Assembly (NCBI RefSeq): GCF_900016645.1
Contig: NZ_CDGJ01000005.1
Direction: 5' to 3' (one strand)
Length of the DNA: 64,000 bases
Source of the DNA: Acididesulfobacillus acetoxydans
GTDB lineage: Bacteria; Bacillota; Desulfitobacteriia; Desulfitobacteriales; Desulfitobacteriaceae
Below, in pieces: positions 41,556-50,642 of the stretch (position 1 is the first letter of the stretch; every line of letters begins with the position of its first letter). The notes under the pieces were generated by a model that did no database searches, was not told the origin of the DNA, and worked only from the letters and a program-made list of their open reading frames with translations. Both the position numbers and the translations under genes were made by a program.

Positions 41556-43028
41556 CTAGGCCACATCGTGCAAATAGGCGCGTAAAGTTTCGCCGCTCAG
41601 CGTCTCCTCAGCCCGCAGAATTCCCGCGAGTTCCCGCAGCACCCCTCTGTGTTCACGAATAATCCGGCGCGTCTTGTCTTCCAAAACAGCGAAGATCTCC
41701 CGCGTAGCCTCGTGGCGCTTGTCCACACCCAGATTCTCCAGGTCCACCACTCCCAAGCTGGACATACCGGACATGAGCATTTTCTCGACCAGATTAAACG
41801 CCTGCCCGTAATCCCCGGCCGCCCCGGTGCTGCGGGAACCGAGGAGTTCCTCTTCGGACATGGCTCCGGCCAAGGCGACCATGATCTGCTCCTCCAGCAT
41901 GGTCTGCGTATAGAGGTAGAGGTCGTCTTCCGGGTAGTGACGGACATAGCCGAGGGCATTTCCCCGGGAACGCACGGAGACCTGAGCGACCGAACGCGGC
42001 CTCACTATTTCGGCCAACAGAGCGTGACCGCTCTCGTGGATCGCTATCCTCTCCATCTCCTCCGCTGTCGGCTTGCGGTCCAATTGCTCGCCCAGCATGA
42101 CCTTCTCCACCGCTTCGCGCAAGTGACTTTCCTTGACTTCCTTCTCTCCCGCACGCAAGGCAAAAACCGCCGCCTCGTTGGCCACGCTCTCCAGATGCGC
42201 GCCGGAAAAGCCGAACGTTTCCCGCGCGATTTTTTCCAGGTCAACTCCTGCGGCCAAGGGCTTATTCTTGGTATGAATCCTGAGAATCGCCAGCCGGCCT
42301 TCCTTATCGGGCAGATCGACTTTGACCATGCGATCAAAGCGCCCAGGGCGCACCAAAGCCTCGTCCAAAGCGTCTGCCCGGTTCGTGGCCCCGATCACCA
42401 GGATCTGGCTGCCCTGGTCGGTCCCCAGCCCGTCCATCTCCACCAAAAGCTGATTGAGTGTCTGGTCATACTCGTGGTGTGAGATATTGCTGCCCCGCTT
42501 AGCCCCCAAGATGTCCATTTCGTCTATGAAAATGATCGAGCTGGTTCTCTTTTCCTTTTTGGCTGTCTCGCGTGCCCGGCGGAACAAAGAGCGAACCCGT
42601 TCCGCCCCGACCCCGGCATACATTTCCACGAATTCACTGCCCGAGACCGCCAAGAAAGCGGAATTGGTGTACCTGGCCGCGGCTTTGGCCAAGAGCGTCT
42701 TACCTGTGCCGGGCGGCCCGGAAAGCAAAATGCCTTTGAGCGGGCGAATCCCCAAGGCCTTCATACGATCGGAATAAAGCAGGAAATCCAAGGCCTCCTG
42801 CAGTTCTTTCTTGGCCGCGTCCTGCCCCCCGATATCGTCAAAACCCACCGCCGTGGTAGAGACCAGAACCCCTTTCCCGCCGGTTTTTACCAGCTGCCTT
42901 TGGATGACGAAATGCCACACCAAATAGGCTCCGCCAATCACCACCACCAGGGGCAGCACATTATACCCCATTACCAGAAGATAGGCCGAAACCCCCGCAG
43001 CCGCTCCCAAACCCAAATCGAGTATCAT
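41556..43028 (-). CDS. FtsH-like AAA+ zinc protease lacking the periplasmic domain
   Basis: A 490-residue protein with two adjacent hydrophobic segments at the N-terminus (about 3-40), then a complete FtsH AAA+ module: GPPGTGKT, the Asp-Glu of IIFIDEMDILG, the SRH VRPGRFDR, and an M41 peptidase with HESGH and the third ligand Asp in STGAAGDYGQA. Housekeeping FtsH is about 600-650 aa with an external domain between two membrane segments; here it is absent. ATG behind GGGGGGATCC, with an ATGA overlap on the preceding small gene. Probably a second, specialised FtsH-type protease. Confidence 0.88.
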   Translation of the reverse strand: MILDLGLGAAAGVSAYLLVMGYNVLPLVVVIGGAYLVWHFVIQRQLVKTGGKGVLVSTTAVGFDDIGGQDAAKKELQEALDFLLYSDRMKALGIRPLKGILLSGPPGTGKTLLAKAAARYTNSAFLAVSGSEFVEMYAGVGAERVRSLFRRARETAKKEKRTSSIIFIDEMDILGAKRGSNISHHEYDQTLNQLLVEMDGLGTDQGSQILVIGATNRADALDEALVRPGRFDRMVKVDLPDKEGRLAILRIHTKNKPLAAGVDLEKIARETFGFSGAHLESVANEAAVFALRAGEKEVKESHLREAVEKVMLGEQLDRKPTAEEMERIAIHESGHALLAEIVRPRSVAQVSVRSRGNALGYVRHYPEDDLYLYTQTMLEEQIMVALAGAMSEEELLGSRSTGAAGDYGQAFNLVEKMLMSGMSSLGVVDLENLGVDKRHEATREIFAVLEDKTRRIIREHRGVLRELAGILRAEETLSGETLRAYLHDVA

Positions 43029-43567
43029 GTGGATCCCCCCTTACTGACAGCCCGGGCCTCACTTGGCAAAAATTTTCCTTCTCCGTGCCGGTCCAGGACA
43101 GCGACCAATTGATGGGTCCCCTGAGTCAGTGTGAGATAAATTTCATTACTGTCCATCGTTAAGTTGACTTGCATTCCGGCATCTTTTCCCAAGGCGGCGA
43201 CCTCTTGCGCCATGCGCACAAAATCCCCCCGCACGATTCCCTCCTGCAAAGCAAACTGCATCTGATTATATAACGCTTCCTGAGCCGGGGTCCGATTATC
43301 CAAATAGCGAATCGGCAGTTTCCCGGCAAGTTTGCTCAGCATCGCACTGGTTTGAGACAAATCGCTGACATTTTTGGTTGTTACATCGAACTCCTGCTGC
43401 CCTGAGGAATTCACCACTCCAACGGAAACAACGCCCGGAATCTGCTGGCTCTGGCGGATCAGGTTGGCGTCCACCCATTTCTCATTATAAAGCAAACGAC
43501 CGCTCAGCAATAGGCCAAAGACCAGGAGCCCGACCAGGCTGATAATTTTTATCCTTTCTTTGGTCAT
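43025..43567 (-). CDS. Membrane-anchored accessory protein, 180 aa
   Basis: An N-terminal basic residue cluster and one membrane segment (IISLVGLLVFGLLLSGRLL) then an external domain of about 150 residues with alternating strands and helices (GVVSVGVVNSSGQQEFDVTTK, MQVNLTMDSNEIYLTLTQGT). No known family. It shares a promoter and a 4-bp overlap with the FtsH-like gene, so the two may form a complex: this protein could supply the external domain that the protease lacks (inference). Confidence 0.65.
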   Translation of the reverse strand: MTKERIKIISLVGLLVFGLLLSGRLLYNEKWVDANLIRQSQQIPGVVSVGVVNSSGQQEFDVTTKNVSDLSQTSAMLSKLAGKLPIRYLDNRTPAQEALYNQMQFALQEGIVRGDFVRMAQEVAALGKDAGMQVNLTMDSNEIYLTLTQGTHQLVAVLDRHGEGKFLPSEARAVSKGGST

Positions 43568-43608
43568 CTCTTGCCCTCCGTTTCGACATACTGTACGTCA
43601 TATTGACA

Positions 43609-43617
43609 TTATAGCAC
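43609..43617 (-). promoter_or_regulatory. Extended -10 promoter
   Basis: TGCTATAAT on the minus strand (extended -10) about 50 bases before the 180-aa membrane protein gene. The -35 is weak. Confidence 0.6.
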
Positions 43618-43667
43618 GGAGTATAACAAGAACCGAACAAGAACATTTTCCCAAAACGCATATTTGC

Positions 43668-43707
43668 CAAAAAAAGAGAACCTCTCCGCAAGCGGAGCCA
43701 GTTCTTT
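43668..43707 (-). terminator. pgsA terminator
   Basis: An imperfect stem AGAAC...GTTCT enclosing CTCCGC/GCGGAG, followed on the minus strand by CTTTTTTT, about 95 bases after the pgsA stop. Confidence 0.75.
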
Positions 43708-43801
43708 TACCGGCACGTCTGACCCCCGTGCCGCCGCCGCGGCGCCGTCAAAAAACCCGAAAAAGCAGTTGAAAAGCTAGGGGGCTGCAAACGCGCGTCC
43801 T

Positions 43802-44359
43802 TTACTTGCGCAACAGGAGTCTGGCCTTGAGCAAATAATCAATCCCCGAGATAATCGTAAAAACGAGGGCAAGGTACAAGAAAGGCTGCCCTATCGGAAT
43901 GTTCAGCAAAGAAAACGGCCAGTCATGCAGGAGAATCGCCGAAATGGCGATGACCTGGGTTACGGTCTTGATCTTTCCCAGCTTGCTCGCACTGATCACA
44001 TGCCCGTCGGCGGCGGCGATGGCCCTTAGGCCGGTGACGGCAAACTCCCGCCCCAAAATGGTCCAGGCTATCCAGGCCGGGACCTCCCCCAGCTGCACCA
44101 GGGAAATCAAAGCGGCGGAGACCAAGAGCTTATCGGCCAGCGGGTCCATAAACTTGCCCAAAACCGTGACTTGATGCCGTTTACGCGCTATATAGCCATC
44201 AAGCCCGTCAGTCGCTGAGGCCAGAATAAAAATCACGGCCGCCACTACGTCCTGATGGGCAAAAAGAGTGTGCCCCTGCGGCACCTGCAAGAGCAGGAAG
44301 GCCATAAACACAGGGATTATGATGATGCGCGCCAAGGTCAAGCGATTGGGCAAATTCAC
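43802..44359 (-). CDS. pgsA: CDP-diacylglycerol-glycerol-3-phosphate phosphatidyltransferase
   Basis: Makes phosphatidylglycerol phosphate in the membrane. The 185-residue protein carries the CDP-alcohol phosphotransferase motif as DGLDGYIARKRHQVTVLGKFMDPLADK and about five membrane segments. GTG start behind GGGAGAGG, overlapping the rimO stop by 4 bp. Same neighbourhood as the Bacillus pgsA-cinA-recA cluster. Confidence 0.95.
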   Translation of the reverse strand: MNLPNRLTLARIIIIPVFMAFLLLQVPQGHTLFAHQDVVAAVIFILASATDGLDGYIARKRHQVTVLGKFMDPLADKLLVSAALISLVQLGEVPAWIAWTILGREFAVTGLRAIAAADGHVISASKLGKIKTVTQVIAISAILLHDWPFSLLNIPIGQPFLYLALVFTIISGIDYLLKARLLLRK

Positions 44360-45690
44360 AAAACAACCTCTCCCGTTAAATCATAGCTGTCCGCCTCCAG
44401 AACCTTCACGGCGACAAAATCACCCGGACAGAGACAGCGTGTCGTCTTATTTTCAACATAGACCTGTCCATCGATCTCGGGAGCATCTCCTTCCGTCCGC
44501 CCCAACCAGCGACCATCCGGCAGCAGCTCTTCCAGCAGGACTCGCAGCGTGCGCCCGACCCAACGTCCCTGCCGCCTGAGGGCGACTTCCTGCTGCAGGG
44601 CCATGACCCGGTCCCGGCGGGCCTCTGCGATCTCCGGCGGAACCTGATCGGAACGCCGGGCGGCCGTTGTACTCTCCTCCCGGGAGTAGGCAAATACCCC
44701 CAGACGATCGAACTCCGTCTCTTGCACAAAATGCAGAAGCTGCTCAAACTCTTCTTCGCTTTCACCCGGAAAACCGGTAATCAAAGTCGTGCGGATCCTT
44801 ATGTCCGGCAAGGCCTGCCGCAGCTTGCCAATGAGCTCCTTTGACCCGGCACAGGTACCCCTCCGGTTCATTTCCCGCAGCACCTTGTCAGAGGCGTGCT
44901 GAAGCGGCAAATCGAGATAACGGCATACTTTGGCTTCCTGCCGCATGGTATCTATCAGCTCATCTGTCACCAGGTCCGGGTAGCAGTACATCAGCCGGAT
45001 CCAGCGGATCCCCTCCACCCCGGCGATTTTGCGAATGAGTACCGGTAAACGCAGTTCACCGCAGAGATCCCAGCCATAGCGGGATGTATCTTGGGCAACC
45101 AGGATGACTTCCTTCACCCCTTCCGCCGCCAGACGGCGGACCTCCGCCAATACCGCTTCCTCAGTCCGGCTGCGATAGGGCCCTCGCACCTGCGGGATGA
45201 CACAATATGTACAGGCGTTGTCACAGCCTTCGGCCACCTTCACATAGGCCCAATGGCGAGGCCCCGAACGTCTGCGCCCCACGTCTTCCGGGTAGCGGCA
45301 AACCGGCCTTCCCTCCCGGGGAAAAGGGCCTCTCGCGCGGCGCGCCTCGGCTACCCATTGCCTTACTTCCGCCACGCCCCCCGTGCCGAAGATCCCGTCA
45401 ATTTCCGGGATCTCGTCCATCAGCTTTTCTTTGTAGCGCTGAGCCAGGCAACCGCAAGCCAGCAGAGTTTTGCACCGGCCCTCCTCCTTGTAACGCGCCA
45501 TCTCCAAGATGGTATCGATCGACTCTTCCTTAGCCTGATCGATAAAGGTACAGGTATTGACAAGAATAACCTCCGCCTCCGCGGGCTGATCCGTCAGTTC
45601 ATATTCCCCGCCCAGGATCCCGGCCATCACTTCACTGTCCACCTGGTTCTTGGGACAGCCCAAAGTCACAATCGCTGCTTTGACGGTCAA
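44356..45690 (-). CDS. rimO: Ribosomal protein S12 methylthiotransferase
   Basis: A radical SAM enzyme that methylthiolates Asp of ribosomal protein S12. The N-terminal UPF0004 domain has LGCPKNQVDSEVM; the radical SAM triad is in CDNACTYCVIP; ITGFPGESEEEF is typical and a C-terminal TRAM domain follows. The 444 aa length is normal. Its own consensus promoter lies upstream (45760-45789) and pgsA overlaps its end. Confidence 0.95.
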   Translation of the reverse strand: MTVKAAIVTLGCPKNQVDSEVMAGILGGEYELTDQPAEAEVILVNTCTFIDQAKEESIDTILEMARYKEEGRCKTLLACGCLAQRYKEKLMDEIPEIDGIFGTGGVAEVRQWVAEARRARGPFPREGRPVCRYPEDVGRRRSGPRHWAYVKVAEGCDNACTYCVIPQVRGPYRSRTEEAVLAEVRRLAAEGVKEVILVAQDTSRYGWDLCGELRLPVLIRKIAGVEGIRWIRLMYCYPDLVTDELIDTMRQEAKVCRYLDLPLQHASDKVLREMNRRGTCAGSKELIGKLRQALPDIRIRTTLITGFPGESEEEFEQLLHFVQETEFDRLGVFAYSREESTTAARRSDQVPPEIAEARRDRVMALQQEVALRRQGRWVGRTLRVLLEELLPDGRWLGRTEGDAPEIDGQVYVENKTTRCLCPGDFVAVKVLEADSYDLTGEVVL

Positions 45691-45759
45691 ATTCTCGCAC
45701 CTCGTAAGCTTCTTCCCGTATGATGGCTTTCCGTGAAGCCCTAAACACTTTACTCACAC

Positions 45760-45789
45760 AGTATAAACCAATTTTTCCCCAAGTGTCAA
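45760..45789 (-). promoter_or_regulatory. rimO promoter
   Basis: TTGACA at 45784-45789, an 18-bp spacer and TATACT at 45760-45765 on the minus strand, 70 bp before the rimO start. Confidence 0.85.
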
Positions 45790-45944
45790 AAAGTAAAAAT
45801 TCAACCCCAGCCTCGGTGTTGTCTCAAAGCCGAAAACGTGGCAAAATAATATGGATATATCGGTACGCTGTCCAAAACCGCGCTTGAGAAAGGCACTATT
45901 GTCACGATGTTTTGCCTCTGAGCGTAACGAAAGGAAGGGTTACA

Positions 45945-46568
45945 ATGTCGAATTTTCTGGAGCCGGTCGATGTCTGCGGCTGCGGGGATGAAGGATATTT
46001 GAGTATACGCACATTGCCCGTCGACTTAGCCCACGGGGTCGGCCAAATCCACCGCGTGCCTGTTTATCACTGCCGTTCCAACACCTGCCCCGAGTACACT
46101 GTTCCGGATGCAGTCGCCCGGCGCTTGGAAATCCTGGCGGAAGAAATGGAAGCCGAGCGCTCCCTGGAAAAAGAATTCAATTGGACCGATCCGGACCGCC
46201 GCAACCGGGACCGGGACCCCGGCGGTCGGAAGGACGCGCGGGAATCTCTTGTCCAGGCCTTTACCCTCAAATTCATCAGCCGTGAGTATGAGGATGCCCG
46301 CGTCGTCTTTGTCGCCCCCGGACAGAGCGTATTTCTGCAAAGCGTCCCCGACCCGACAGAGTTCTATCTCTTGCGCTACGAACCGGAAGAAGGCGCCGCG
46401 GACGCCAAGTTCTCCGTCTCCAAATTTTACGCAGATGATCCCATTCTCGACTTCGCCGCTTTCGCGGTCGGGGAACCGGACGGCGTCTTTTTGAAAGAAC
46501 TGGCCCTGCTGGCCTTGGAAGAAGTCGAAGACGCCCTCCTGGATGAATTCGGCCCTGTCAAAGGGTGA
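45945..46568 (+). CDS. Uncharacterised protein with Cys-pair N-terminus
   Basis: A 207-residue acidic protein read in the opposite direction to its neighbours. ATG 45945 has GGAAGG upstream. The N-terminus has CGCGDEGYLSIRT and, some 30 residues later, CRSNTCPEYTVPDAVARRLEILAEEME, a Cys4 pattern like YgiT/MqsA-type zinc ribbons; the C-terminal part is alpha/beta without a motif. Its last 142 bp overlap the 3' end of the ygiQ-like gene on the other strand. Confidence 0.65.
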   Translation: MSNFLEPVDVCGCGDEGYLSIRTLPVDLAHGVGQIHRVPVYHCRSNTCPEYTVPDAVARRLEILAEEMEAERSLEKEFNWTDPDRRNRDRDPGGRKDARESLVQAFTLKFISREYEDARVVFVAPGQSVFLQSVPDPTEFYLLRYEPEEGAADAKFSVSKFYADDPILDFAAFAVGEPDGVFLKELALLALEEVEDALLDEFGPVKG

Positions 46569-48517
46569 CGACCGCCGACGTTTACGGCTCGCCGTCTCCC
46601 GTTTTTGCCGGTTTTGCCGCTTTTACCGTTTTTGTCGGCTTTGGTGTTCGTGCTGTTCATGCCGTTTTGTGGTTTTATCAGGCACTTTCTGCCGTACCCG
46701 ATCAGATCCACCCGCCCCGCCAGACGCAGGGCCTCCTCCACCAAAGAATAGTTGGCCGGATTGCGGTACTGGATTAAGGCCCTCTGCCTGGCCTTTTCCC
46801 GGACCCCTTTCGGCACATACACTTTTTCCATTGTGCGCGGATCCAGGCCGGTGTAATACATACATGTCGATAAAGTCCCGGGGGTCGGGATAAAGTCCTG
46901 GACCTGTTCCGGATTGACACCCAGATCCCGGACAAATTCCGCCAACTCCACCGCCTCTTGCCAACCGCTCCCCGGGTGGGAAGACATAAGATAGGGTACA
47001 AGATACTGCTTCTTGCCCAAACCCTCATTCACCTGTTTGAACTCCCGCATAAACTCGGCGTAAACCTCGGGACCCGGCTTGCCCATGCGCCTCAACACGG
47101 ACGAGCTGACATGCTCGGGGGCTACTTTGAGCTGGCCGCTCACATGGTATTGACAAAGTTCGCGCAGAAAAGGGGTATTCTTATCGGCCAGCACCGCATC
47201 ATAACGGATGCCCGAACGGACAAAGACCTTCTTCACACCCGGCAGGCTGCGCAGAGCCCGCAGGAGTTCCAAATATTCGCCGTGATCCAGGTCAATCCGA
47301 TCGCAAGGGGAAGGAAAGAGGCACTGGCGCCGGGCACAGGCGCCCCTTTTCAATTGGCCCGGGCAAGCCGGTCGCCTGAAGTTGGCGGTCGGTCCGCCGA
47401 CATCGTGAATATAGCCCTTGAAACGGGGATTTGCCGTCAACCTCTTTGCCTCGCGCACAATGGACCGGACGCTCCGGCTCTGGACGATGCGTCCCTGGTG
47501 AAAAGTCAGGGCGCAAAAAGAACAGGACCCGTAACAGCCCCGGGCGCTGACCAGACTGAACTCCACCTCTTGCAGCGCCGGCACCCCCTCCTGCCCGTAT
47601 TGAGGATGATAAGTCCCAGTATAGGGGAGGGCGTAAATGTCGTCCATCTCACTCTGACTCAAGGGCTTCTGAGGCGGGTTTTGCCGGACCGCTTTGCGGT
47701 CCTGCCGATAAGGTTCAATCAAGGTCTTCCCCCGGAAAGGATCCTGCTGCCGGTACTGCTCCATAAAGGAATCCGCATAGCACCGTTTGGAAGCGGAAAT
47801 ATCCTCAAAAGAAGGCAGGACTAAGAGATCCCTGCGCTCAGGCCCGTTCCACTCCGAGGCCCGCTCCAAGACCGCGGTCCCCCTGAGGTCGAGAAGCTCA
47901 CTAATCTCTTTCCCCGAATTCAACTCCCGGGCGATTTCCAAAATCGCGCGCTCCCCCATGCCGTAAACCAGGAGGTCTGCCTGACTGTCCAACAAGATCG
48001 AGCGTCGCACCTTGTTACTCCAGTAGTCGTAATGGGCAAAGCGCCGCAAGGAAGCCTCGATCCCGCCGATAATCACCGGCACTCCGGGTAACGCCTCCCG
48101 CACGCGGTTAGAGTAGACAATCGTCGCCCGGTCCGGCCGCCGCCCGCTCACCCCACCGGGGGAATAAGCGTCGTTTGAGCGCCTTTTTTGGGCCGCAGTG
48201 TAATGGTTTACCAGAGAATCGAGATTCCCTCCGGTGATCAGACAGGCCAAGCGGGGGCGCCCCATGCTGCGGAAAACCTCCAGATCCCTCCAGTCCGGTT
48301 GAGCCAGGACTCCGACCCGATAGCCATTGTTCTCCAAGCAACGCGAAATAATGGCCGCCCCAAAGCTGGGGTGGTCGACATAAGCGTCCCCGCTGACGAG
48401 GAGAAAATCGAGCTCTTCCCAGCCGCGCCCGTGCATGTCTTGGCGATTCACGGGCAAAAAGCGCGTTCTCTCCCGCGGGGACGTCTTTTCCTCTTTCGCT
48501 GCGCCCATCCCCTTCAT
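46427..48517 (-). CDS. YgiQ-family radical SAM protein
   Basis: A member of the large YgiQ group (cobalamin-binding-like N-terminus and radical SAM core), near 696 aa. The cluster-binding loop is RGCYGSCSFCALTFHQGR, and FLLVSGDAYVDHPSFGAAI and GGIEASLRRFAHYDYW are family landmarks. Function is unknown; a role in modification of RNA or protein is usually assumed. The C-terminal tail after about residue 620 is low-complexity Lys/Gly/Ser/Asn/Arg and is encoded antisense to the 207-aa gene. ATG 48517 lies two bases after the yajQ stop. Confidence 0.88.
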   Translation of the reverse strand: MKGMGAAKEEKTSPRERTRFLPVNRQDMHGRGWEELDFLLVSGDAYVDHPSFGAAIISRCLENNGYRVGVLAQPDWRDLEVFRSMGRPRLACLITGGNLDSLVNHYTAAQKRRSNDAYSPGGVSGRRPDRATIVYSNRVREALPGVPVIIGGIEASLRRFAHYDYWSNKVRRSILLDSQADLLVYGMGERAILEIARELNSGKEISELLDLRGTAVLERASEWNGPERRDLLVLPSFEDISASKRCYADSFMEQYRQQDPFRGKTLIEPYRQDRKAVRQNPPQKPLSQSEMDDIYALPYTGTYHPQYGQEGVPALQEVEFSLVSARGCYGSCSFCALTFHQGRIVQSRSVRSIVREAKRLTANPRFKGYIHDVGGPTANFRRPACPGQLKRGACARRQCLFPSPCDRIDLDHGEYLELLRALRSLPGVKKVFVRSGIRYDAVLADKNTPFLRELCQYHVSGQLKVAPEHVSSSVLRRMGKPGPEVYAEFMREFKQVNEGLGKKQYLVPYLMSSHPGSGWQEAVELAEFVRDLGVNPEQVQDFIPTPGTLSTCMYYTGLDPRTMEKVYVPKGVREKARQRALIQYRNPANYSLVEEALRLAGRVDLIGYGRKCLIKPQNGMNSTNTKADKNGKSGKTGKNGRRRAVNVGGRHPLTGPNSSRRASSTSSKASRASSFKKTPSGSPTAKAAKSRMGSSA

Positions 48518-48518
48518 C

Positions 48519-49010
48519 TTAGCGGTAGTTGACAAACTGCAGCTCAAGGCCCCAATCTTCTTGCTTAAGCAAAGCGATCACCGCTTGCAGGTCATCTTTA
48601 TTCTTCCCGCTCACCCGAATTTGTTCCCCCTGAATGGAACTCGTAACCTTGATCTTACTGTCTTTGATCCGCTTGTTGATCTGTTTCGCTTTCTCAGGGG
48701 CAATGCCCTGGATCAACTTGACTTCCTGGCGCACCGTGTCACCGGCAGCTGCCTGCACCTTGCCGTACTCCAGAGCTTTCAGGGAAACTTGCCGTTTCAC
48801 CAATTTCCCTTCCAAGATATCCACCACGTTGCGCAGTTTAAAATCATCATCCGAAATCAGCACCAGGCGATCTCCTTCCAGACTGAGCGACGATTTACTG
48901 TTCTTAAAATCAAAACGTTGTTCGATTTCCTTTTGGGCCTGATGGACGGCATTCGTCACCTCCTGCATGTCCACTTGAGAAACAATGTCAAACGAAGCAT
49001 CCTTAGCCAA
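48519..49010 (-). CDS. YajQ family nucleotide-binding protein
   Basis: A 163-residue protein with two ferredoxin-like domains. SFDIVSQVDMQEVTNAVHQAQKEIEQRFDFKNSK at the N-terminus and KIKVTSSIQGEQIRVSGKNKDDLQAVIALLK at the C-terminus match the YajQ family, several of which bind cyclic di-GMP or ATP/GTP. TTG start behind AAAGGGG. It is followed within 2 bp by the ygiQ-like gene. Confidence 0.93.
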   Translation of the reverse strand: MAKDASFDIVSQVDMQEVTNAVHQAQKEIEQRFDFKNSKSSLSLEGDRLVLISDDDFKLRNVVDILEGKLVKRQVSLKALEYGKVQAAAGDTVRQEVKLIQGIAPEKAKQINKRIKDSKIKVTSSIQGEQIRVSGKNKDDLQAVIALLKQEDWGLELQFVNYR

Positions 49011-49037
49011 AATGCTATCCCCTTTCCCGGCCGGTTC

Positions 49038-49859
49038 TCAACCGTAGTGCGCTTTGTCAAAGATAATGCCGTTTACCACCTGCCCGCTGCCGCCCAGCGG
49101 GGGAACCGGTTTGCCATTGACCGTGATGGAAAGCCCGCCGGCATTGCCCACCGTCATTAGGTCAATTTTATCCGCGGCGGTGATTTCCTTGGTCGTACCC
49201 GCATGGAAGTACTGCTGAACGGGAGCCTGCCCGTCCACGTTGAATTCCATCCAGACGTCCTGGGTAAAAACCAGTTTGGCGGTCACGCCGCTCGTGGGGG
49301 TTGTGGCCGCGGACGTCGCAGTGGACGCGGAACCCGGCGCAGTTCCTCCTGCGGCCGTGCCGCCCGCCTGGGCCGTGCCGGACGGTTTGGCCTGAGACGT
49401 CGGCGGATTCGTCTTCTTAACAGGTTTCTGGGGTTGGGGCGGGCTGGGGAGAGAGCTCGGCGTATACCCCGAATTGGCGGACGGACCCGGGGTACGGGTC
49501 AACTGCGAAATCCCAATGACCGCAACGATGGCCAAAAGTGCCATCACACCCGCGACCGCCGGCCGGAACCACACCGGCCGCGACTTAAGCGGAGTCAGGG
49601 GACCTTCCAAGGCCGGAGGGGTCTGGGGCTGCACCGACATTTTATAAAGTCCTATTATTTCCTCCGGATCGAGGCCCAAATGGTTGGCATAGGTCCGCAA
49701 GAAACCTTTACTGTAAGCGGCTCCCGGTAGAATCGCATAGTTTTCTTCCTCAAGGGCTTGTAAATAACGCACCCGAATTTTCGTCGCCTCTTCGGCTTCC
49801 GGCAAAGTCCAGCCTTTGCTTTCCCTGGCTGTGCGCAAAATGTTCCCTTCGCCCGCCAT
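49038..49859 (-). CDS. rodZ: RodZ-like cell-shape protein
   Basis: A 273-residue protein: N-terminal HTH of the Xre type (LRTARESKGWTLPEAEEATKIRVRYLQALEEENY), then a membrane segment near 110-125 (AVAGVMALLAIVAVIGISQL), a Thr/Pro/Ser/Ala-rich linker, and a C-terminal beta-rich DUF4115 domain. In Bacillus it is YmfM, a cytoskeletal partner of MreB, in the same ymfK-ymfM-pgsA order. ATG behind GGGAGGAGG. Confidence 0.88.
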   Translation of the reverse strand: MAGEGNILRTARESKGWTLPEAEEATKIRVRYLQALEEENYAILPGAAYSKGFLRTYANHLGLDPEEIIGLYKMSVQPQTPPALEGPLTPLKSRPVWFRPAVAGVMALLAIVAVIGISQLTRTPGPSANSGYTPSSLPSPPQPQKPVKKTNPPTSQAKPSGTAQAGGTAAGGTAPGSASTATSAATTPTSGVTAKLVFTQDVWMEFNVDGQAPVQQYFHAGTTKEITAADKIDLMTVGNAGGLSITVNGKPVPPLGGSGQVVNGIIFDKAHYG

Positions 49860-49877
49860 GAAGCAGCCCTCCTCCCG

Positions 49878-50642
49878 TTAACTTAAGTCAAATGCGGAAA
49901 AGCTGGTCGGTACCTCTTCCATTCTAATCTCATCACCGGGGTTGTGACGAATTTCGATCACAGAGTCAAATTTCACCCGCAAACGCCCGTCGCGCAGAAA
50001 AACGTCCGGATGCTCAATGACCTTCGGCGTGGACATCGGCATCACTTTTTCCAGCAGGCGCCAGTGACTGTCGCCGCCGCGGGAAGTGCTCGTGATACCG
50101 TCTATCAAGAATACACACTCCTGGGCGTCTTCCAGCACCTCTGTCCTCAGGGTCTGGCGGATGATTGTGGATGAAAGCAGAACCCAGCGCTTATTGGCAT
50201 AAACACAGGCCGCAATGGCAGCCTCCGTTTTCCCCACCCTGGGCATCCCCCTCATGCCGATAATTTGCTGGCCGCCTTCAATTAAAGTATCCCCCAAAAA
50301 GTCCACCAAAACACCCAATTCTTCACGGATGAAGCGATAAGTCGGGGGATCGCTGGAGGCAAGACTAAGGCGCTTGCCGTGTCTCAAAGCGACGCGGTCC
50401 AACAAATTGGGCTCTCTCAGGGCCGTAACCCGAATCTGATCCACTTCGGACAAAGCCTTAGCCAGAGCCTCCACTTTCCGCGGTGAAGAAGCATCCAGGA
50501 GGAATCCCCTTCTCGTCTCTCCGATGCCGGCAACCGTAAGAATGTTCATCTCCAACATCCCAAGCAACGTGGTCACGGCCCCCAGCAAGCCCGGCTTATT
50601 CTGCTCGATTTCATATTCCAGATAAAGAAAATCCCGACTCAT
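49878..50642 (-). CDS. ymfK: YmfK/DUF3388 protein
   Basis: A protein of about 254 aa with an N-terminal ACT-like part (FLYLEYEIEQNKPGLLGAVTTLLGMLEMNILTVAGIGETRRGFLL) and a C-terminal P-loop-like domain (MRGMPRVGKTEAAIAACVYANKRW), the DUF3388 pattern. In Bacillus ymfK lies directly upstream of the rodZ homologue, as here. Function unknown. The start is uncertain: ATG 50642 lacks an evident site and overlaps the 3' end of mnmH; an upstream TTG is possible. Confidence 0.82.
   Translation of the reverse strand: MSRDFLYLEYEIEQNKPGLLGAVTTLLGMLEMNILTVAGIGETRRGFLLDASSPRKVEALAKALSEVDQIRVTALREPNLLDRVALRHGKRLSLASSDPPTYRFIREELGVLVDFLGDTLIEGGQQIIGMRGMPRVGKTEAAIAACVYANKRWVLLSSTIIRQTLRTEVLEDAQECVFLIDGITSTSRGGDSHWRLLEKVMPMSTPKVIEHPDVFLRDGRLRVKFDSVIEIRHNPGDEIRMEEVPTSFSAFDLS

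Noticed and set aside
46958..47824. Plus-strand frame of 288 codons inside the ygiQ-like gene
   Set aside because: Antisense shadow of a confirmed radical SAM gene, no ribosome binding site.
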